Shown here: piece after piece, positions 24,835-36,133 of the stretch
Numbering within the stretch: the stretch's first letter is position 1
Layout of the letters: each line of letters opens with the position of its first letter
Source of the DNA: Lytechinus pictus
Lineage: Eukaryota; Echinodermata; Echinoidea; Temnopleuroida; Toxopneustidae
Direction of reading: 5' to 3'
DNA length: 64,000 nt
Assembly: GCF_037042905.1 (NCBI RefSeq)
Contig: NC_087252.1
Coordinates: forward strand, 23,515,701-23,579,700
Program-made: the position numbers and the translations under genes
The notes under the pieces: model-generated
The model's database searches: none
What the model saw: the letters and a program-made list of their open reading frames with translations, nothing else
What the model was told of the DNA's origin: nothing

Positions 24835-26466
24835 CAGCGGCGTAACAGGGGTCGGTGGCCAGGGGGGGGGGGGGGGGGGGGGCAAGAGCCAAAAATTTCC
24901 CGGTCATATCATGGTATGAACATGTGTAATGGTGTAATGAGGCGACGATTTTGAGAGGGCCAGACATTGCGTATCAGGCAGAATTTATCTTTAAAAAAAA
25001 GTTGCGAGCGAAGCGAGCGAGCAAATTTTTGATATTTTTTATACAAAATCCAATTTAGTGATAGATTTTGACATGATATCCAGAGAATAATATATTTCAC
25101 TCTTCTCTCTTTCCATTCCTTTTTAGTGGTCTGTATGCCACTCTGAACATGATTCTTTGCAGCAGTAGCATGAAGAGTAAAAAAAACGAGAGGCGCAGTA
25201 TGGCGCAAGTGCTAAAAAGCTGCTTAATATAAGTCCAAAGGGAGCGAAGCGAGCGAGAATGAAAATCACATTTTCATGAGAATATAGCTTTGAGATATTT
25301 TTTGACATTGTATTCAGTAAATAAAATCATATCCTACACTTTTCCTTTGCTTTTCTTTCCTCCTTTTTTTTCTTGGTTGTAGAACTTTTGGGGACCATGG
25401 CCCAACCCTTCCATAATCATATACGGCAGTGCTTTGCGGTTGGGGTCCGTCTGGAGCCCCCGGAACTTCCTGATATCAAAGCCATTTAAACCTCGCAGAT
25501 TGCCGCTATTTTTAATCAAATCGCGGGTATATACAGAATATAGCTTTTACACAACACATTTATTCAATCCAGTTAAACCAAATATTTTGAGGGGGCAAAA
25601 CATAGCAATGTGGGAAGATTTGTAAAAAGTCGCCAGGGAGCAAAGCGAGCTGGAAAAAAATGCCTAGTGAAATTAGCTATTAATTATGTGATAGATATCC
25701 ATTATTATTAAGCAAATAACACATTTCATTGTTTCCATTCATTTCATTATACGTTGTCTCCTATAATTTCTTTTATTTCCTCTTGGGTGTGGAACGAAGA
25801 CACCCCCCCGCCTGTACGCCAGTGATTGAACGTAACGCTTAATGAAGGAAGGGTCCCTACAGGGGGGCGTTGGGTGTTATAGAGCCATTTGAAGGTTGTA
25901 GATGAAGAGCCCCTACTGCGTGGGGTCTGGGGCAAAGCCCCGGTAGCTTATTTGCATACTGAATTTAGCAAGCTTATAGCACAATGTTGTATGCAGTCCA
26001 TCTTTCTTCCCGCTCTTTATTTTCTATCCTCGGCAGCCCGGTCATGTTATTAAGTTTTTTTTCTTGTCCTTTTTCTTTGTTTTCCAATTTAGCTTTTGAC
26101 TAATTACATTCTACTTCATTTCCCGTTATTGTTTGCCATTTTGTCATCTTTTAATTTATTTCCCATCTTGCTATTGCATTACATAGGCCTATTTCGAAAT
26201 GATTTGTTCTTTCTCAAATGTTCTTTCGTTCATTTTCCCGCTTTCCTTCCTTTTCCATTAAAAATGTATTTTCTTCTTCGTTTTCTTTTCACTTTTCCCT
26301 TTCCTTTCCCCGTTCATTTTCCTTCTTTCCTTTTCCCCTTTCCTTCCCCTTTCCCTTTCTTTCTCCCTCCCTTTTCTTTTTTTCCCGTTTTTTTCATTTT
26401 CCCGGTGAAATCCGCCAGGGGGGGGGGGCAACTTGCCTCCCCTGCCCCCCGCCTGTTACGCCACTG
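24835..26466. mobile_element. hAT-type non-autonomous element, 1,632 bp, with 8-bp TSD
   Basis: The left end CAGCGGCGTAACAGG and right end CCTGTTACGCCACTG are inverted repeats of the hAT type. The flanking octamer CTCCTTCT is identical on both sides (24827-24834 and 26467-26474), the 8-bp target duplication expected for hAT. The interior holds three degenerate subrepeats, each opening with a GAGCGAAGCGAGC-like motif (near 25010, 25242 and 25636), and long G and pyrimidine tracts, but no transposase. A second end-like sequence, CCTGTACGCCAGTG near 25809-25823, suggests internal nesting or a composite origin. Confidence 0.85.
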
Positions 26467-26474
26467 CTCCTTCT

Positions 26475-26929
26475 CTCTCGTTCTCTCTCTCTTTTTTATC
26501 GATCCCAACATTCCTCTCTCAATCCCCCTTCTAATTTATTTGTTTTCCTAATTCTGATTGTGTCACTGATTAATTTCAAACAAACACCTAAACTGCAGCT
26601 AGCCGCCGCCTCTCTCCCTCTCTGTCCCCCTCCTCCTCTCTCTCTTTACTTCCCCTTTCTACGTGATGTATTTGTTTTTCTAATTTTGAATGTCTTACGA
26701 ATCATTGCAACCGAAGTGGGAGCTTTAATATAACAGCAGAAGCTAACGCTTTGCTTCAAGTAAAAATCTATACATCACGTTCTCAATCTCAATTCTCTCC
26801 CTCTCTCCATCCCTGTTTCCCCAATATCTTTTTCCTAATTCTAATTGTGTCCCGAATCATCAAGATCGAAATAAAGGCTCATATAAATTATTCATACATG
26901 CATACATTTAATAACTGAATCCATTCATA
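26475..26929. other. Pyrimidine-rich spacer
   Basis: CT-rich low-complexity DNA (for example 26466-26500, 26610-26660 and 26790-26820) with no supported gene. Open frames here are pyrimidine artefacts (Ser/Phe/Pro/Leu). Confidence 0.5.
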
Positions 26930-27200
26930 CTAATAATAATGGTATTTTATTACAAGACTGTTCGCAGCAAAAGCTGAATTGTACATAACTTTTACATAAA
27001 AACAATATAAAACATAACAGTATCAAAATAGAACTATACAAATACACAAAGCATGTAAAAATATACATTCATTAATACTTTGGGGGTTAATATGAATCAA
27101 CAGAATATTTTCAAATATATTTACTGATGTAAAATGCATAGATATTCATATTGATCACATAATCATATAAATTCATGACAACATAGTCATACCAAATTAC
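26930..27200 (-). mobile_element. 3' end of a second CR1-like LINE (truncated)
   Basis: On the minus strand it reads TACAATTCAGCTTTTGCTGC, then AATAAAATACCATT and (ATT)n. This is the same layout as the 3' end of the plus-strand LINE at 31590-31655 (ATTCAGCCTTTGGGCTGC, AATAAATACCATT, then short repeats). Only the terminal part is recognisable and the 5' limit is approximate. Confidence 0.5.
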
Positions 27201-27315
27201 TATTTTCATGGAATGGAAAGGAGTGACTTTTTGACTTACTGTGGATTACCACCAGGTATGAATAGAACTGTTTCTATTGCTCACCTTTCATGACTACTGA
27301 AACCTGAAACTAACA

Positions 27316-29247
27316 ATGGCACTAAGTAGAACATCTTTTATTCTGTTCACCCTTCTATTGTGTTTGTTTAACAATGGCCATGATGGCCAGATAAAACACC
27401 CTGCATGCATCTACAATGTCAAGTGGCCAGCAGTATATCTTTGCAAATATATGGGTACTCACATACCATATTATGATAACACTTGTGCTACTTTTCAAGC
27501 TTCCTTGGTGATTTGTGGGGATGTAAGCCCCAATCCTGGACCCGGCAACGTAACCACCATTGATAAGAATTTGAATCCTGATAAAGGAACATATCATATC
27601 CCCAAACACACAATTGAAGGTACACGAATATCATATAGTATCACACATTCTAGGAAAATCGGACATGAGTGTCTTCCGCGATTAGATCATGAAACATGGC
27701 AACGAATTCATGACCTTGGGATTGCTCGAAAGAGAAAAACCCATCGGGGGACCAAAGGGAAAGGAAGAAATATCCCCCCAAAGATGGTTGACTTTGCCCT
27801 AAAACACGTGCAATCTGAATCTACCGTGAACCTGAATAACCCTATACCTGTACTACTTCGGCAACGAGATCAGCGAGTAAACATTAAAAGGAATCCCTGC
27901 TTTAAGAAAGTGGAATTGCTAAGTGATCATATATCCTACGATATCCCTTCTGTGTTCCTAAGTAACCTTCGATCTATTAATAATAAAATAGATGAATTGG
28001 AAACTGTTGCCTATGATTTAGATGCTGATGTCCTTGCATTAACTGAAACATGGATTACTCAAGACACACCATCAGAATTATTGGAAATTCCTGGCTATGA
28101 AATGTTCACGAAATCAAGAATGGGTAGAAAAGGGGGAGGTGTCGCCCTCTACGTGAAACCAATGCTCAAACCAAAAGTTTTTCAAGTGGATATTCCGGAT
28201 AATGTTGAAGCAAGATGGGTAATGCTTAGACCAAAACGACTCCCTCGTGAACTATCTTGCATTGTTATATGCGTTGTATATTTTCCACCTCAAAGTCCAT
28301 ATGCTGACGAGTACATCAATCACTTAACAATCACGATTGATGACCTTTTAAGTCGGCATCCTGATGCAGGGATAGCAGTTGTTGGAGACATGAATGACTT
28401 AAACCTTTATCCTTTATTAGTCAATGACCGATTCAAGCAAGTTGTGAGCCAGCCTACCAGAGGAAATAACATATTAGATAAAATTGTAAGCAACTTCGAT
28501 AAGTACTTTTTACCTACTCAAGTAGTTTCCCCTCTTGGCATGAGTGACCACAATTGCGTATTGTGGTCACCTTTTAGGCAACAAGTCAGACCGAAAAATG
28601 TTGTAAAGAGAAAAACAGTCCGTCCTCTTAAAGATAGCGGACTCCGATCATTTGGTCAATGGATAACTGAATATAATTGGGAATGTATATCTTCACTAAA
28701 TGATCCAACAGACAAACATGAATTTATCTATAACACTGTAATGTCAAATTTAGACCTTTACTTACCTACAAAGGAGGTTCGCGTTGATAGCTGTGATAAA
28801 CCATGGATAACTTCACGACTGAAAAGTGATATACGAGCAAGACAGGATGCTTTCCACAGAGGCGACAAACAGCTGTGGCGTCAACTCCGCAATAAAGTTA
28901 TCCGTGCCCTGTCCGATGCAAAGCAGCATTATTACAACACGCGGGTTAAAAATCTTAAGGTGGAAAATCCGGCTGCCTGGTACAAACAAATAAAAATACT
29001 TACCAAAAGAAGTATTACTCCACCAACGATTACAGTACCAGATATTGATAGTGATGACCCTCTGAAGTTTAAAGAAGTTGCGACTGTAATCAATCAGCAT
29101 TTTCTTGGAGTAGCTGCTGACCTACCTTCGCTAGATCAGCACTCTTTGCCAGCCTTCTTACCTTCCCCTGTTGCGTGTCCTCTAGTGCAGCCCTACGAGG
29201 TGTATAAAACTGAAACAAATGAACAGTGGCAAAGCAACAATTGCTAA
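27316..29247 (+). CDS. LINE endonuclease-domain ORF with N-terminal signal-like and 2A-like sequence
   Basis: Residues 7-18 are a hydrophobic run (SFILFTLLLCLF) resembling a signal peptide or anchor. Residues 67-76 (CGDVSPNPGP) resemble a 2A ribosome-skipping motif, with the Gly75/Pro76 codons at 27538-27543. Residue 71 is Ser where active 2As usually have Glu. Residues 214-415 form an AP-endonuclease-like domain with the expected motifs: SNLRS (Asn217), LTETW (Glu244), GGGVALYV, GDMND (Asp358) and SDHN (Asp411-His412). The catalytic residues look intact. The frame runs out at 29247 after a single-base shift near the A4 run at about 29206; the reverse transcriptase continues in the next frame. 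Confidence 0.85.
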   Translation: MALSRTSFILFTLLLCLFNNGHDGQIKHPACIYNVKWPAVYLCKYMGTHIPYYDNTCATFQASLVICGDVSPNPGPGNVTTIDKNLNPDKGTYHIPKHTIEGTRISYSITHSRKIGHECLPRLDHETWQRIHDLGIARKRKTHRGTKGKGRNIPPKMVDFALKHVQSESTVNLNNPIPVLLRQRDQRVNIKRNPCFKKVELLSDHISYDIPSVFLSNLRSINNKIDELETVAYDLDADVLALTETWITQDTPSELLEIPGYEMFTKSRMGRKGGGVALYVKPMLKPKVFQVDIPDNVEARWVMLRPKRLPRELSCIVICVVYFPPQSPYADEYINHLTITIDDLLSRHPDAGIAVVGDMNDLNLYPLLVNDRFKQVVSQPTRGNNILDKIVSNFDKYFLPTQVVSPLGMSDHNCVLWSPFRQQVRPKNVVKRKTVRPLKDSGLRSFGQWITEYNWECISSLNDPTDKHEFIYNTVMSNLDLYLPTKEVRVDSCDKPWITSRLKSDIRARQDAFHRGDKQLWRQLRNKVIRALSDAKQHYYNTRVKNLKVENPAAWYKQIKILTKRSITPPTITVPDIDSDDPLKFKEVATVINQHFLGVAADLPSLDQHSLPAFLPSPVACPLVQPYEVYKTETNEQWQSNNC

Positions 29248-30610
29248 CGATTTACCTGTCCGCATTGCTAAAGAATTTGCTTATGAGCTCTGCTTCCCAC
29301 TGACTGATCTGATGAACTCGTCCTTTCAACAAGGAGTGGTACCCGCCCAATGGAAACTCTCACAAATAACCCCTATCCCAAAGTCCCGACCTGCAGTCAT
29401 TGATAAACTTCGACCCATAGCTCTTACAAATAGTTTTGCAAAGATTGCAGAGTCATTCATTTCCAAATGGTTGTTAGAAGATATTGTGTCTCATATTGAT
29501 CCTAATCAATTCGGAAATCGCCCTGGTCTATCCACAGCACATTACTTAATCAAGTTATTGCATAGTCTGTACGAAAATAGTGACAAACCAAAATCATTGT
29601 CAACGATTGTGTGCACAGACTTTAGTAAGGCCTTTGATAGGCTCGATCACAATATCCTGGTTAGGAAACTGATTGATCTTAGAGTAAGGCCATGCCTCAT
29701 TGAATGGGTGATCAGCTTCTTAGAATCTCGAAAACAATGTGTAAAATACCAGTCTAACCTATCCGATTATATGAACAGTAATGCCGGGGTACCCCAAGGC
29801 ACTAAACTCGGACCGATTTTATTCCTTGTCATGGCAAATGATGCCTGTATGAATGTAACGTTACCATATTTTAAGTATGTGGACGACCTAACCTTGTTGG
29901 ATTGCCGTAAACATTCAGATCCTTCATTGTTGCAAGTTGTATTAGATGATCTTCAGAACTGGTCAGCTCAAAACCACATGAGTCTAAATCCGACAAAATG
30001 TCTTACCATGGATGTTCAGTTCCTCAAAACTCCCAATCCTTCTACAATTCTTTCTATCAATGACTCAGTGCTTATGAATGTCCAGTCAATGAAGATCCTT
30101 GGTGTCACAATACAATCTAGTCTTAAATGGGATTTGCATATATCAGAAATTCTCAAAAAGTGTAACCAGAAATTGTACATGTTCAGGATGGTAAAAAAAT
30201 ATGGTCTTTGTTTATCTGATATGAAAACAGTTTATGTGGGGTATATTCGCCCAATCATGGAATACTGTGTACCTGTCTTCAATGGATCTCTCACTAAAAA
30301 ACAAGTCACTGACCTCGAACGAATTCAAAAACGAGTCTGTAGAATTATGCTTGGATCATTGTATACTACATATGCCAATGCTTGCCGAATTTGTAACCTT
30401 GATACGTTGGAATATAGAAGAAAAAAATTATGCACCGAATTTGCCAAATCCCTGGTAGAAAACACCCATTGTTGCACTTGGTTACCACCTAAAAAGAAAG
30501 TTTACATGACGTTACGAAACACCCCCAAATACCAACAATTTAAATGCAAAACAAACCGCTATCGTAATAGTTCCCTGCCCTATCTTATCGATCTACTAAA
30601 TGAAACCTAA
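29219..30610 (+). CDS. LINE reverse transcriptase (frame-shifted from the endonuclease)
   Basis: Reverse transcriptase copying element RNA at the nicked target. Visible motifs: RPIALTNSFAKIAE, motif A TDFSKAFDRLDH (Asp134), motif B GVPQGTKLGP (191-194 VPQG), and motif C YVDD (220-223) with both catalytic Asp. The thumb segment MKILGVTIQSSLKWD and a C-terminal CR1/Jockey-type tail follow. The ATG used as start is only the first Met after the shift; the ancestral frame enters from the endonuclease ORF. The 463 residues run without stops to TAA at 30610, so damage to this copy appears limited to the one frame break. Confidence 0.85.
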   Translation: MNSGKATIANDLPVRIAKEFAYELCFPLTDLMNSSFQQGVVPAQWKLSQITPIPKSRPAVIDKLRPIALTNSFAKIAESFISKWLLEDIVSHIDPNQFGNRPGLSTAHYLIKLLHSLYENSDKPKSLSTIVCTDFSKAFDRLDHNILVRKLIDLRVRPCLIEWVISFLESRKQCVKYQSNLSDYMNSNAGVPQGTKLGPILFLVMANDACMNVTLPYFKYVDDLTLLDCRKHSDPSLLQVVLDDLQNWSAQNHMSLNPTKCLTMDVQFLKTPNPSTILSINDSVLMNVQSMKILGVTIQSSLKWDLHISEILKKCNQKLYMFRMVKKYGLCLSDMKTVYVGYIRPIMEYCVPVFNGSLTKKQVTDLERIQKRVCRIMLGSLYTTYANACRICNLDTLEYRRKKLCTEFAKSLVENTHCCTWLPPKKKVYMTLRNTPKYQQFKCKTNRYRNSSLPYLIDLLNET

Positions 30611-31655
30611 GCAAATCAATTCCATTAAATATAATAAAGTAATAATGTACTTCAGTTTTAGCCCACCATATGCCGAGATTAAAATGTAATTTCAATATAT
30701 GGTTTGTTACGTTCGTTTTGTTTTGTATGATTTTTCTACCATGACCGAATGAATTTACCAAACTTATCATACTTCTCATGATCCTTTTTAATTTACAATC
30801 CTATGTTTGTGTGATTTACAATGTTTATTTGTGTACCTTCACATGTTTTCCAGTTAGACGAGCAGGCCATTAATTAATTAATCCAAGTCCACTTTTGTTT
30901 CTTGATTTTTAAATATATTCTTATGCTTTGTCCCCCCCTCTCTCTCCCCCCTCTCTCTATATCTTTTTATCTTTACACTCATTTTTGACCTGCAACTGTT
31001 CTCCATCATATTGTCTGTGCTTCTAATGTTACTTTGCAAGACATTATGTTATTTTGATATCGTGAATTCGAGTTATAACGCAAACGTTTTACATATTATA
31101 TGAAATGCAATTATTACATTTTTTTGGTATATTTTGTTTTCCTACACACATGTATGCTTGAATTTCTTCTTTATTTCTTTCATTTCCGTTACCTGTCTCC
31201 GATCACCAAGCTTACTGTTCTCTGTTAAACTTTTTCTTTCTTTGTTGTCTTACCTATTCCCACTTTGTATCTTTCTTCCCATTTCTTCTTTCTGTCAACT
31301 CATTCAGGTCTTCCACTTCTCCACCCCATGATTTATCCTTTCTGAACATCTCTCCTTCTCTTACTCTCTTTCTCTCTCCCCGTTTTCCTTTCTCCCATAT
31401 ATTTCAGCCCTCTCCTTCATTTCTATGTTTCTTTCTCTCTTGCTCTCTTTCTTTGTGCCATTCTTTCAACCCTTAGTCTGTTAAAAGTTGTACTTAGTCT
31501 GAAGATGCAGTTATTTTATATTATTATGTAATTGAATTGTGAAAATAATGTGTAAAAATCAAATTTGTATCATTACAATTGTAAACTTCATGTAATTCAG
31601 CCTTTGGGCTGCGATGTGTTGTTTTTGCCAATAAATACCATTTTACTACTACTAC

Positions 31656-32347
31656 CAGATGCTCGTTTTCTTTGATTTATGCATTACTCTTTAATAATAC
31701 GTAGCACAATCAAGAAGATAAATGTTCGATACTCTTTAAAGATATGCTAAACAATCACAATTCAGAAATGCAACTAGCCTTTCTCCATTTTATCATACAT
31801 TTTTTTCACAATAATATATGGGACTATAAAAAGAAAAATATTGGCGAACATTATAATACAACTTTGAATCAGAAGAGGGGAAAGGTGGTCCCTTATTCGG
31901 TATTTTTTGTATAGATTTAGTTATTAACTGAAATATAAAAAACGTAGTAAACGTATTTTGAACCCCCGAAAAAGGATTGTGTACATGTCATACAGTTTTT
32001 ATTTCCTAAAATATTGGAATAGAGAATACATTAAAAGAAAAATATATTATTTATTTATCACAAATTTTATTCTTGAGTACCCTGTCAAGCTTTACATGTA
32101 TATAAAAATATGTCAAATTACACACTATGTACGTACAATTAAAATTTAATTTCCACAGGGCTCTGTATTATTATCTACATTCATAAAACACAAAATTCAT
32201 TACAAAGAGAACCGAAACATTTCATTATACATGTACAAATTATAGCAACAAAATAAACGAAAATAAGACTTTAAGATTCAGAATGAGAAGGCAAAAAGAT
32301 AAATAAGAGAGAGAGAGTCGAGGAGTTGAAGAAATAAGTTGTATTAT
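31656..32347. other. Intergenic, AT-rich
   Basis: No gene is supported. A T-rich TATTTATTTATCAC word near 32047 could be the end of another minus-strand retroelement, but nothing upstream supports it. Confidence 0.4.
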
Positions 32348-32497
32348 CTGGGGCCCGTTGCAGAAAGAGTTGCGATCAAACGCAACTAAAAAAATCTTGC
32401 GCAACTTGATTTTCAGCCAATGAAGCACCCGTATTCGGGACCTACGCCTGCATTTGAAGCCTGCGTTTAAACGCAACTCTTTCTGCAACAGACCCAG
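32348..32497. mobile_element. Foldback MITE, CTGGGGCCCGTTGCAGAAAGAG-type
   Basis: The left end CTGGGGCCCGTTGCAGAAAG is inverted at the right end (CTTTCTGCAACAGACCCAG). Inside it, GTTGCGATCAAACGCAAC and GCGTTTAAACGCAAC add further pairing. The 150 bp could fold almost end to end. It is non-coding, and I found no clear target duplication. Confidence 0.75.
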
Positions 32498-32586
32498 ACC
32501 AATCAATCACAATATACAAGTATTCTTATGTATATAATAACAAAGCAATGCACTACAATACAATAAAGTATATGTATACAGCCCAG

Positions 32587-32715
32587 CAGTGGCGTACCTA
32601 GGATTTTCCACAGGGGGGGCAAAATCGGCCGCCCAAAAAATTGACAAGCAAAAAAAAAAAAAAAAAAGGTCTTCAATCCGAAATAAAGGTTATTGTACCA
32701 GAAATAAAATTGACA

Positions 32716-32753
<38 letters not shown>

Positions 32754-32798
32754 TCTTCAATCCCAAATAAAGGTTATTGTACCAGAAAAAAAATGACA

Positions 32799-32845
<47 letters not shown>

Positions 32846-33032
32846 TCTTCCTTCAAGCTCGTCAGGGTCGGGGGGGGGGGGGGGCAATAAAGGTCTTCAA
32901 GCTCGTCAGGGGGGGCATAAAAGGTCTTTCGAGCTCGTCAGGGGGGGGCAGTGATATGTATTTTGTATGGGTTGTGGCTCGTCAGGGGGGGCAGAGTGCC
33001 CCCCCTGCCCCCCCCCCGTAGGTACGCTAGTG
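32587..33032. mobile_element. hAT-type MITE, 446 bp, with 8-bp TSD and poly-A repeats
   Basis: The ends CAGTGGCGTACCTAGG and CCGTAGGTACGCTAGTG are inverted, and the octamer CAGCCCAG flanks both sides (32579-32586 and 33033-33040), a hAT signature. The interior is three tandem degenerate units of about 60-75 bp, each with GGTCTTCAATCC or TTGACAAGC and a long poly-A block, then G-rich GCTCGTCAGGGGGGGC units. It has no transposase. The open frames (poly-Lys one way, poly-Phe the other) are artefacts. Confidence 0.88.
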
Positions 33033-33392
33033 CAGCCCAGATCAGTGAAATCAATCGAGCAGGGCTTAACACAAATGACAAATAATGTATACAGCATAAC
33101 TAAATTAATTCAGTTCATTACTTAAAAATGCCAATAATACAAGATTGCTATTGTATTCCATGGTATATCTGCACAGTGTTTATAACATTTTAAATTGGTG
33201 GATGAGGTCCATAAATGAACAAAAATATCAAACGTACGGATTTCAGATGAACTTCAAGTATGGATACACCCAATACAAATTGTTGAAAAGAATCTCGATG
33301 ATGTATTCTTTAAAGAATATTAGACTTATTCCAACTCCGCCCCTTGTTTAGCCATCACATTTTTTTTTCTTTTTTTAATAACTAGGAGAAAT

Positions 33393-33553
33393 CTGGGGCC
33401 CGTTGCATATAACTTTTTATCTGAGAAAACTCAGGTTGTTTTTACCGGAGTTTTTGCCCTGTGTTAAAGTCAATGGCAGAAATCAGACTAACCTAAGTTT
33501 TCAGCTTTTACCAGAGTTTTCTCAGGTAAAAAGTTTTATGCAACAGGCCCCAG
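33393..33553. mobile_element. Foldback MITE, CTGGGGCCCGTTGCATA-type
   Basis: The left end CTGGGGCCCGTTGCAT and, further in, TATCTGAGAAAACTC are inverted at the right (GAGTTTTCTCAG, then ATGCAACAGGCCCCAG). It is 161 bp, nearly fully self-complementary and non-coding. It shares the CTGGGGCCCGTTGCA terminus with the element at 32348-32497 but has a different interior. Confidence 0.78.
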
Positions 33554-36098
33554 GTATACTAAAATGCGATTGATAATTTTCCCGAAACCATGTTTTAGAT
33601 AAAGGCCTAATACATGTACCAAAAATTAGAACAGGGTTTTCCAAATCATGCATTCTGAATACAAAACGTTGTAAAAAAGGAATCCCTTGAACATTATTAT
33701 CCATGTACTCGCAGAATATGTTTATAATAAAATATTTATATTCAATACTTATCATATTCATATATAACATCGCTATCCAAATCAGCGTACATTCGGAATA
33801 TATCGTCGGAGCCCTCCATTGCTCTAAACAAATACATATCAACAAAGATATAACGACAAATTCAAATGTAGATGAAATAGAAAAAAAAAAGAAATAGAAA
33901 ATTGCCGACAGCCCATTGAATAAATGCACAAAAAGTCATAATACATACCTATACAGATTGAACACCCACATAACAGAGGGAATAAAATATAATACAAACT
34001 TCATGGACAAAAGTTTTTGAGTTATATGCCTTTAGATGAAAAGAGATGAAATTTATACGAAATTGGGGAATAGACTGCCAAGAAGAACACTTATAGTCTA
34101 TACCCCATAAATCTCTATATCATATCTCATATCAGATTCATTAAGCCATGCATATTATTTCGTTGCTCGTCTATATTCTACAAATAAAAAGATTTACCTT
34201 CATTCCAATATAATTGGCCTGTAAAAAAATATTTTGGTAGAAAATGGTGCGAGCATTGTATCCTAATTAACATTTCATTTTTGCTCCCTATATTCTGTTC
34301 TTGTTCCAGAAGACATTTCTATGACGATATAAATACCCAGGGAACAGCTTCATGCAAACATTTATTTAATGTTTTTATATTGCAGTCAATATTTTGTTGC
34401 AGTCGAATATATTAAAAATGCGTATAGAGAGATCAATTTGGACTGACACAGCAAACAATATAACTTTAACAAATGGTACAAAATGAAACAGCAAAGAATA
34501 TATAAAACTACAAATCAATTTACACATTATGTTCAGCACAAGGCAGTACACTTTAATAAATAAATGTTCAATCATCATTTTCACCTAGACACCAACTGAC
34601 AATCTGGTAGATGAAGTTTTATCATTACAACCACGAGATCTATATGGCAATGGGGGTTCCATTTCACCATCAGTTTTATCCGTATCAGACTTAATTTTAC
34701 AGTATGACTACTTGCAATAGCATGACAGTATCAATATATGGAACAAAAGTACACATAATAATATATATATACATGTCGGGTAATGTATTCAAGTAAGATT
34801 TATCGTTATTCTTTCTTGTAGAAAGTATTACGAGCACAATAATGATTAACATTTTATAATTTTTTTTCTTAATCGATCAGTCACTTCTATGTTGACAAAT
34901 TCATCATTTTGTAATTACTTACGCCTTAGTTTATGCAGGGCATATGTTAATAAATTTGCTATCCATACCTCACTTTCATGCACATACATAGACAATATTG
35001 TTGGTGCACAAGCAAGAAAATTATATCTTTGGAAAAGGGGGAATCACAAAATACGAATAGCTGCTAATTTATGTGTGGAACTCTGTTATGATATTAACTC
35101 TTCAAAATAAGTGGATACATAGTTATTACAAGTATTTCCTCGGCTCTGTAGGCGGCCATACGTGTATTCTAAATACAATTATCATAGACAATTTGTTCAC
35201 TCATAATGACGAGCTTGTGGGTCTGACGCAGAATGCTCAAGGTCAGTTGGAGAGAGAGAAGGAAATAAATGCATGGGTTCGAGAGAGAATCGGAATCCCG
35301 GTAGCAGGCTTTGTCGGTGGAGGTCACGGTGGATGCTCTATTATCTCTATTATCTTCGGTATGCCACTGAATATATATCGTTCGGAGGGCCCATAGTGAC
35401 ATCCCGATCTTCCTTTCTGATCAAAGAGGGTACAAAAAAGTTATTGCAAGTTTGCAAATAAAAAGCTTCTGAGCAAGTGTTTGCTTCAGAAAGTTATTGC
35501 AACATGTAAATATTGCCAACAGAACACCCAAAGGGTAAAGGCGTTTCTTATTTTCTCCATGACCATTCGTGTTTCGCATTTCAAGAAGAGCCTCAAAATC
35601 AAAGTCACTTCCATCATCGCTTTTTAGTGGGATCCTCCATTTTCACAAATAATACATCACAAATCCTTTACACATGATTATTTTGTATGTTACTTTCTTA
35701 TATCGTGTCTTTTTCAAGTTGATTTAATGACCTTGGTATATTTTTTTATGATGCTGACTTGTTATGATTGTATTTCTTTGATTTATATTTTGTTGAAAAT
35801 GAAATGAATGAAATGGAAAAAATGAATTTGATGTCCTAAATAGGAAATGTACGATATTTGCTTTCATTTAATGCAAAAAAAAATAGATGTAATAATGTAA
35901 TGCCCAAAACAAATCACCACTGGAATGAAATAAAATAATAATAGGCTTTCACTTTTTTACTTTAAAATAAAATATGTGTATTGTGAATATTTGTTTAATT
36001 TGTGTGTAATTTTATTCTAATTATTTGACATGCCTAATGACTTGTTAAAGGCCTACCCTATCCCTCTCTTTACTTTCACTTTTACCTGCACCACTTCG

Positions 36099-36133
<35 letters not shown>

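Larger units (their letters stand above)
27316..31655 (+). mobile_element. Nearly complete CR1/Jockey-group LINE
   Basis: The coding part covers an apurinic-type endonuclease (27316-29247 frame) and a reverse transcriptase (29219-30610, shifted frame). A roughly 1-kb 3' UTR with pyrimidine-rich tracts follows. The 3' terminus has the hairpin-like ATTCAGCCTTTGGGCTGC, then AATAAATACCATT and (TAC)n, typical of CR1-like tails. The exact 5' end is not defined; a separate minus-strand LINE end lies just upstream. One frame break means this copy is probably not autonomous unless it shifts frame. Confidence 0.85.

Noticed and set aside
26096-26733. Overlapping Phe/Pro/Ser-rich open frames
   Set aside because: They follow pyrimidine-rich low-complexity DNA at the end of the hAT element and have no domain or splice support.
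32589-32954. Poly-Lys frame (plus) and poly-Phe frame (minus)
   Set aside because: Produced by poly-A blocks inside a hAT-type element.
35220-35422. Terminal exon of an unknown minus-strand gene
   Set aside because: The patch is GC-richer and has a possible acceptor near 35422, but all three frames are open for a while and give different peptides, and no upstream exon was found.
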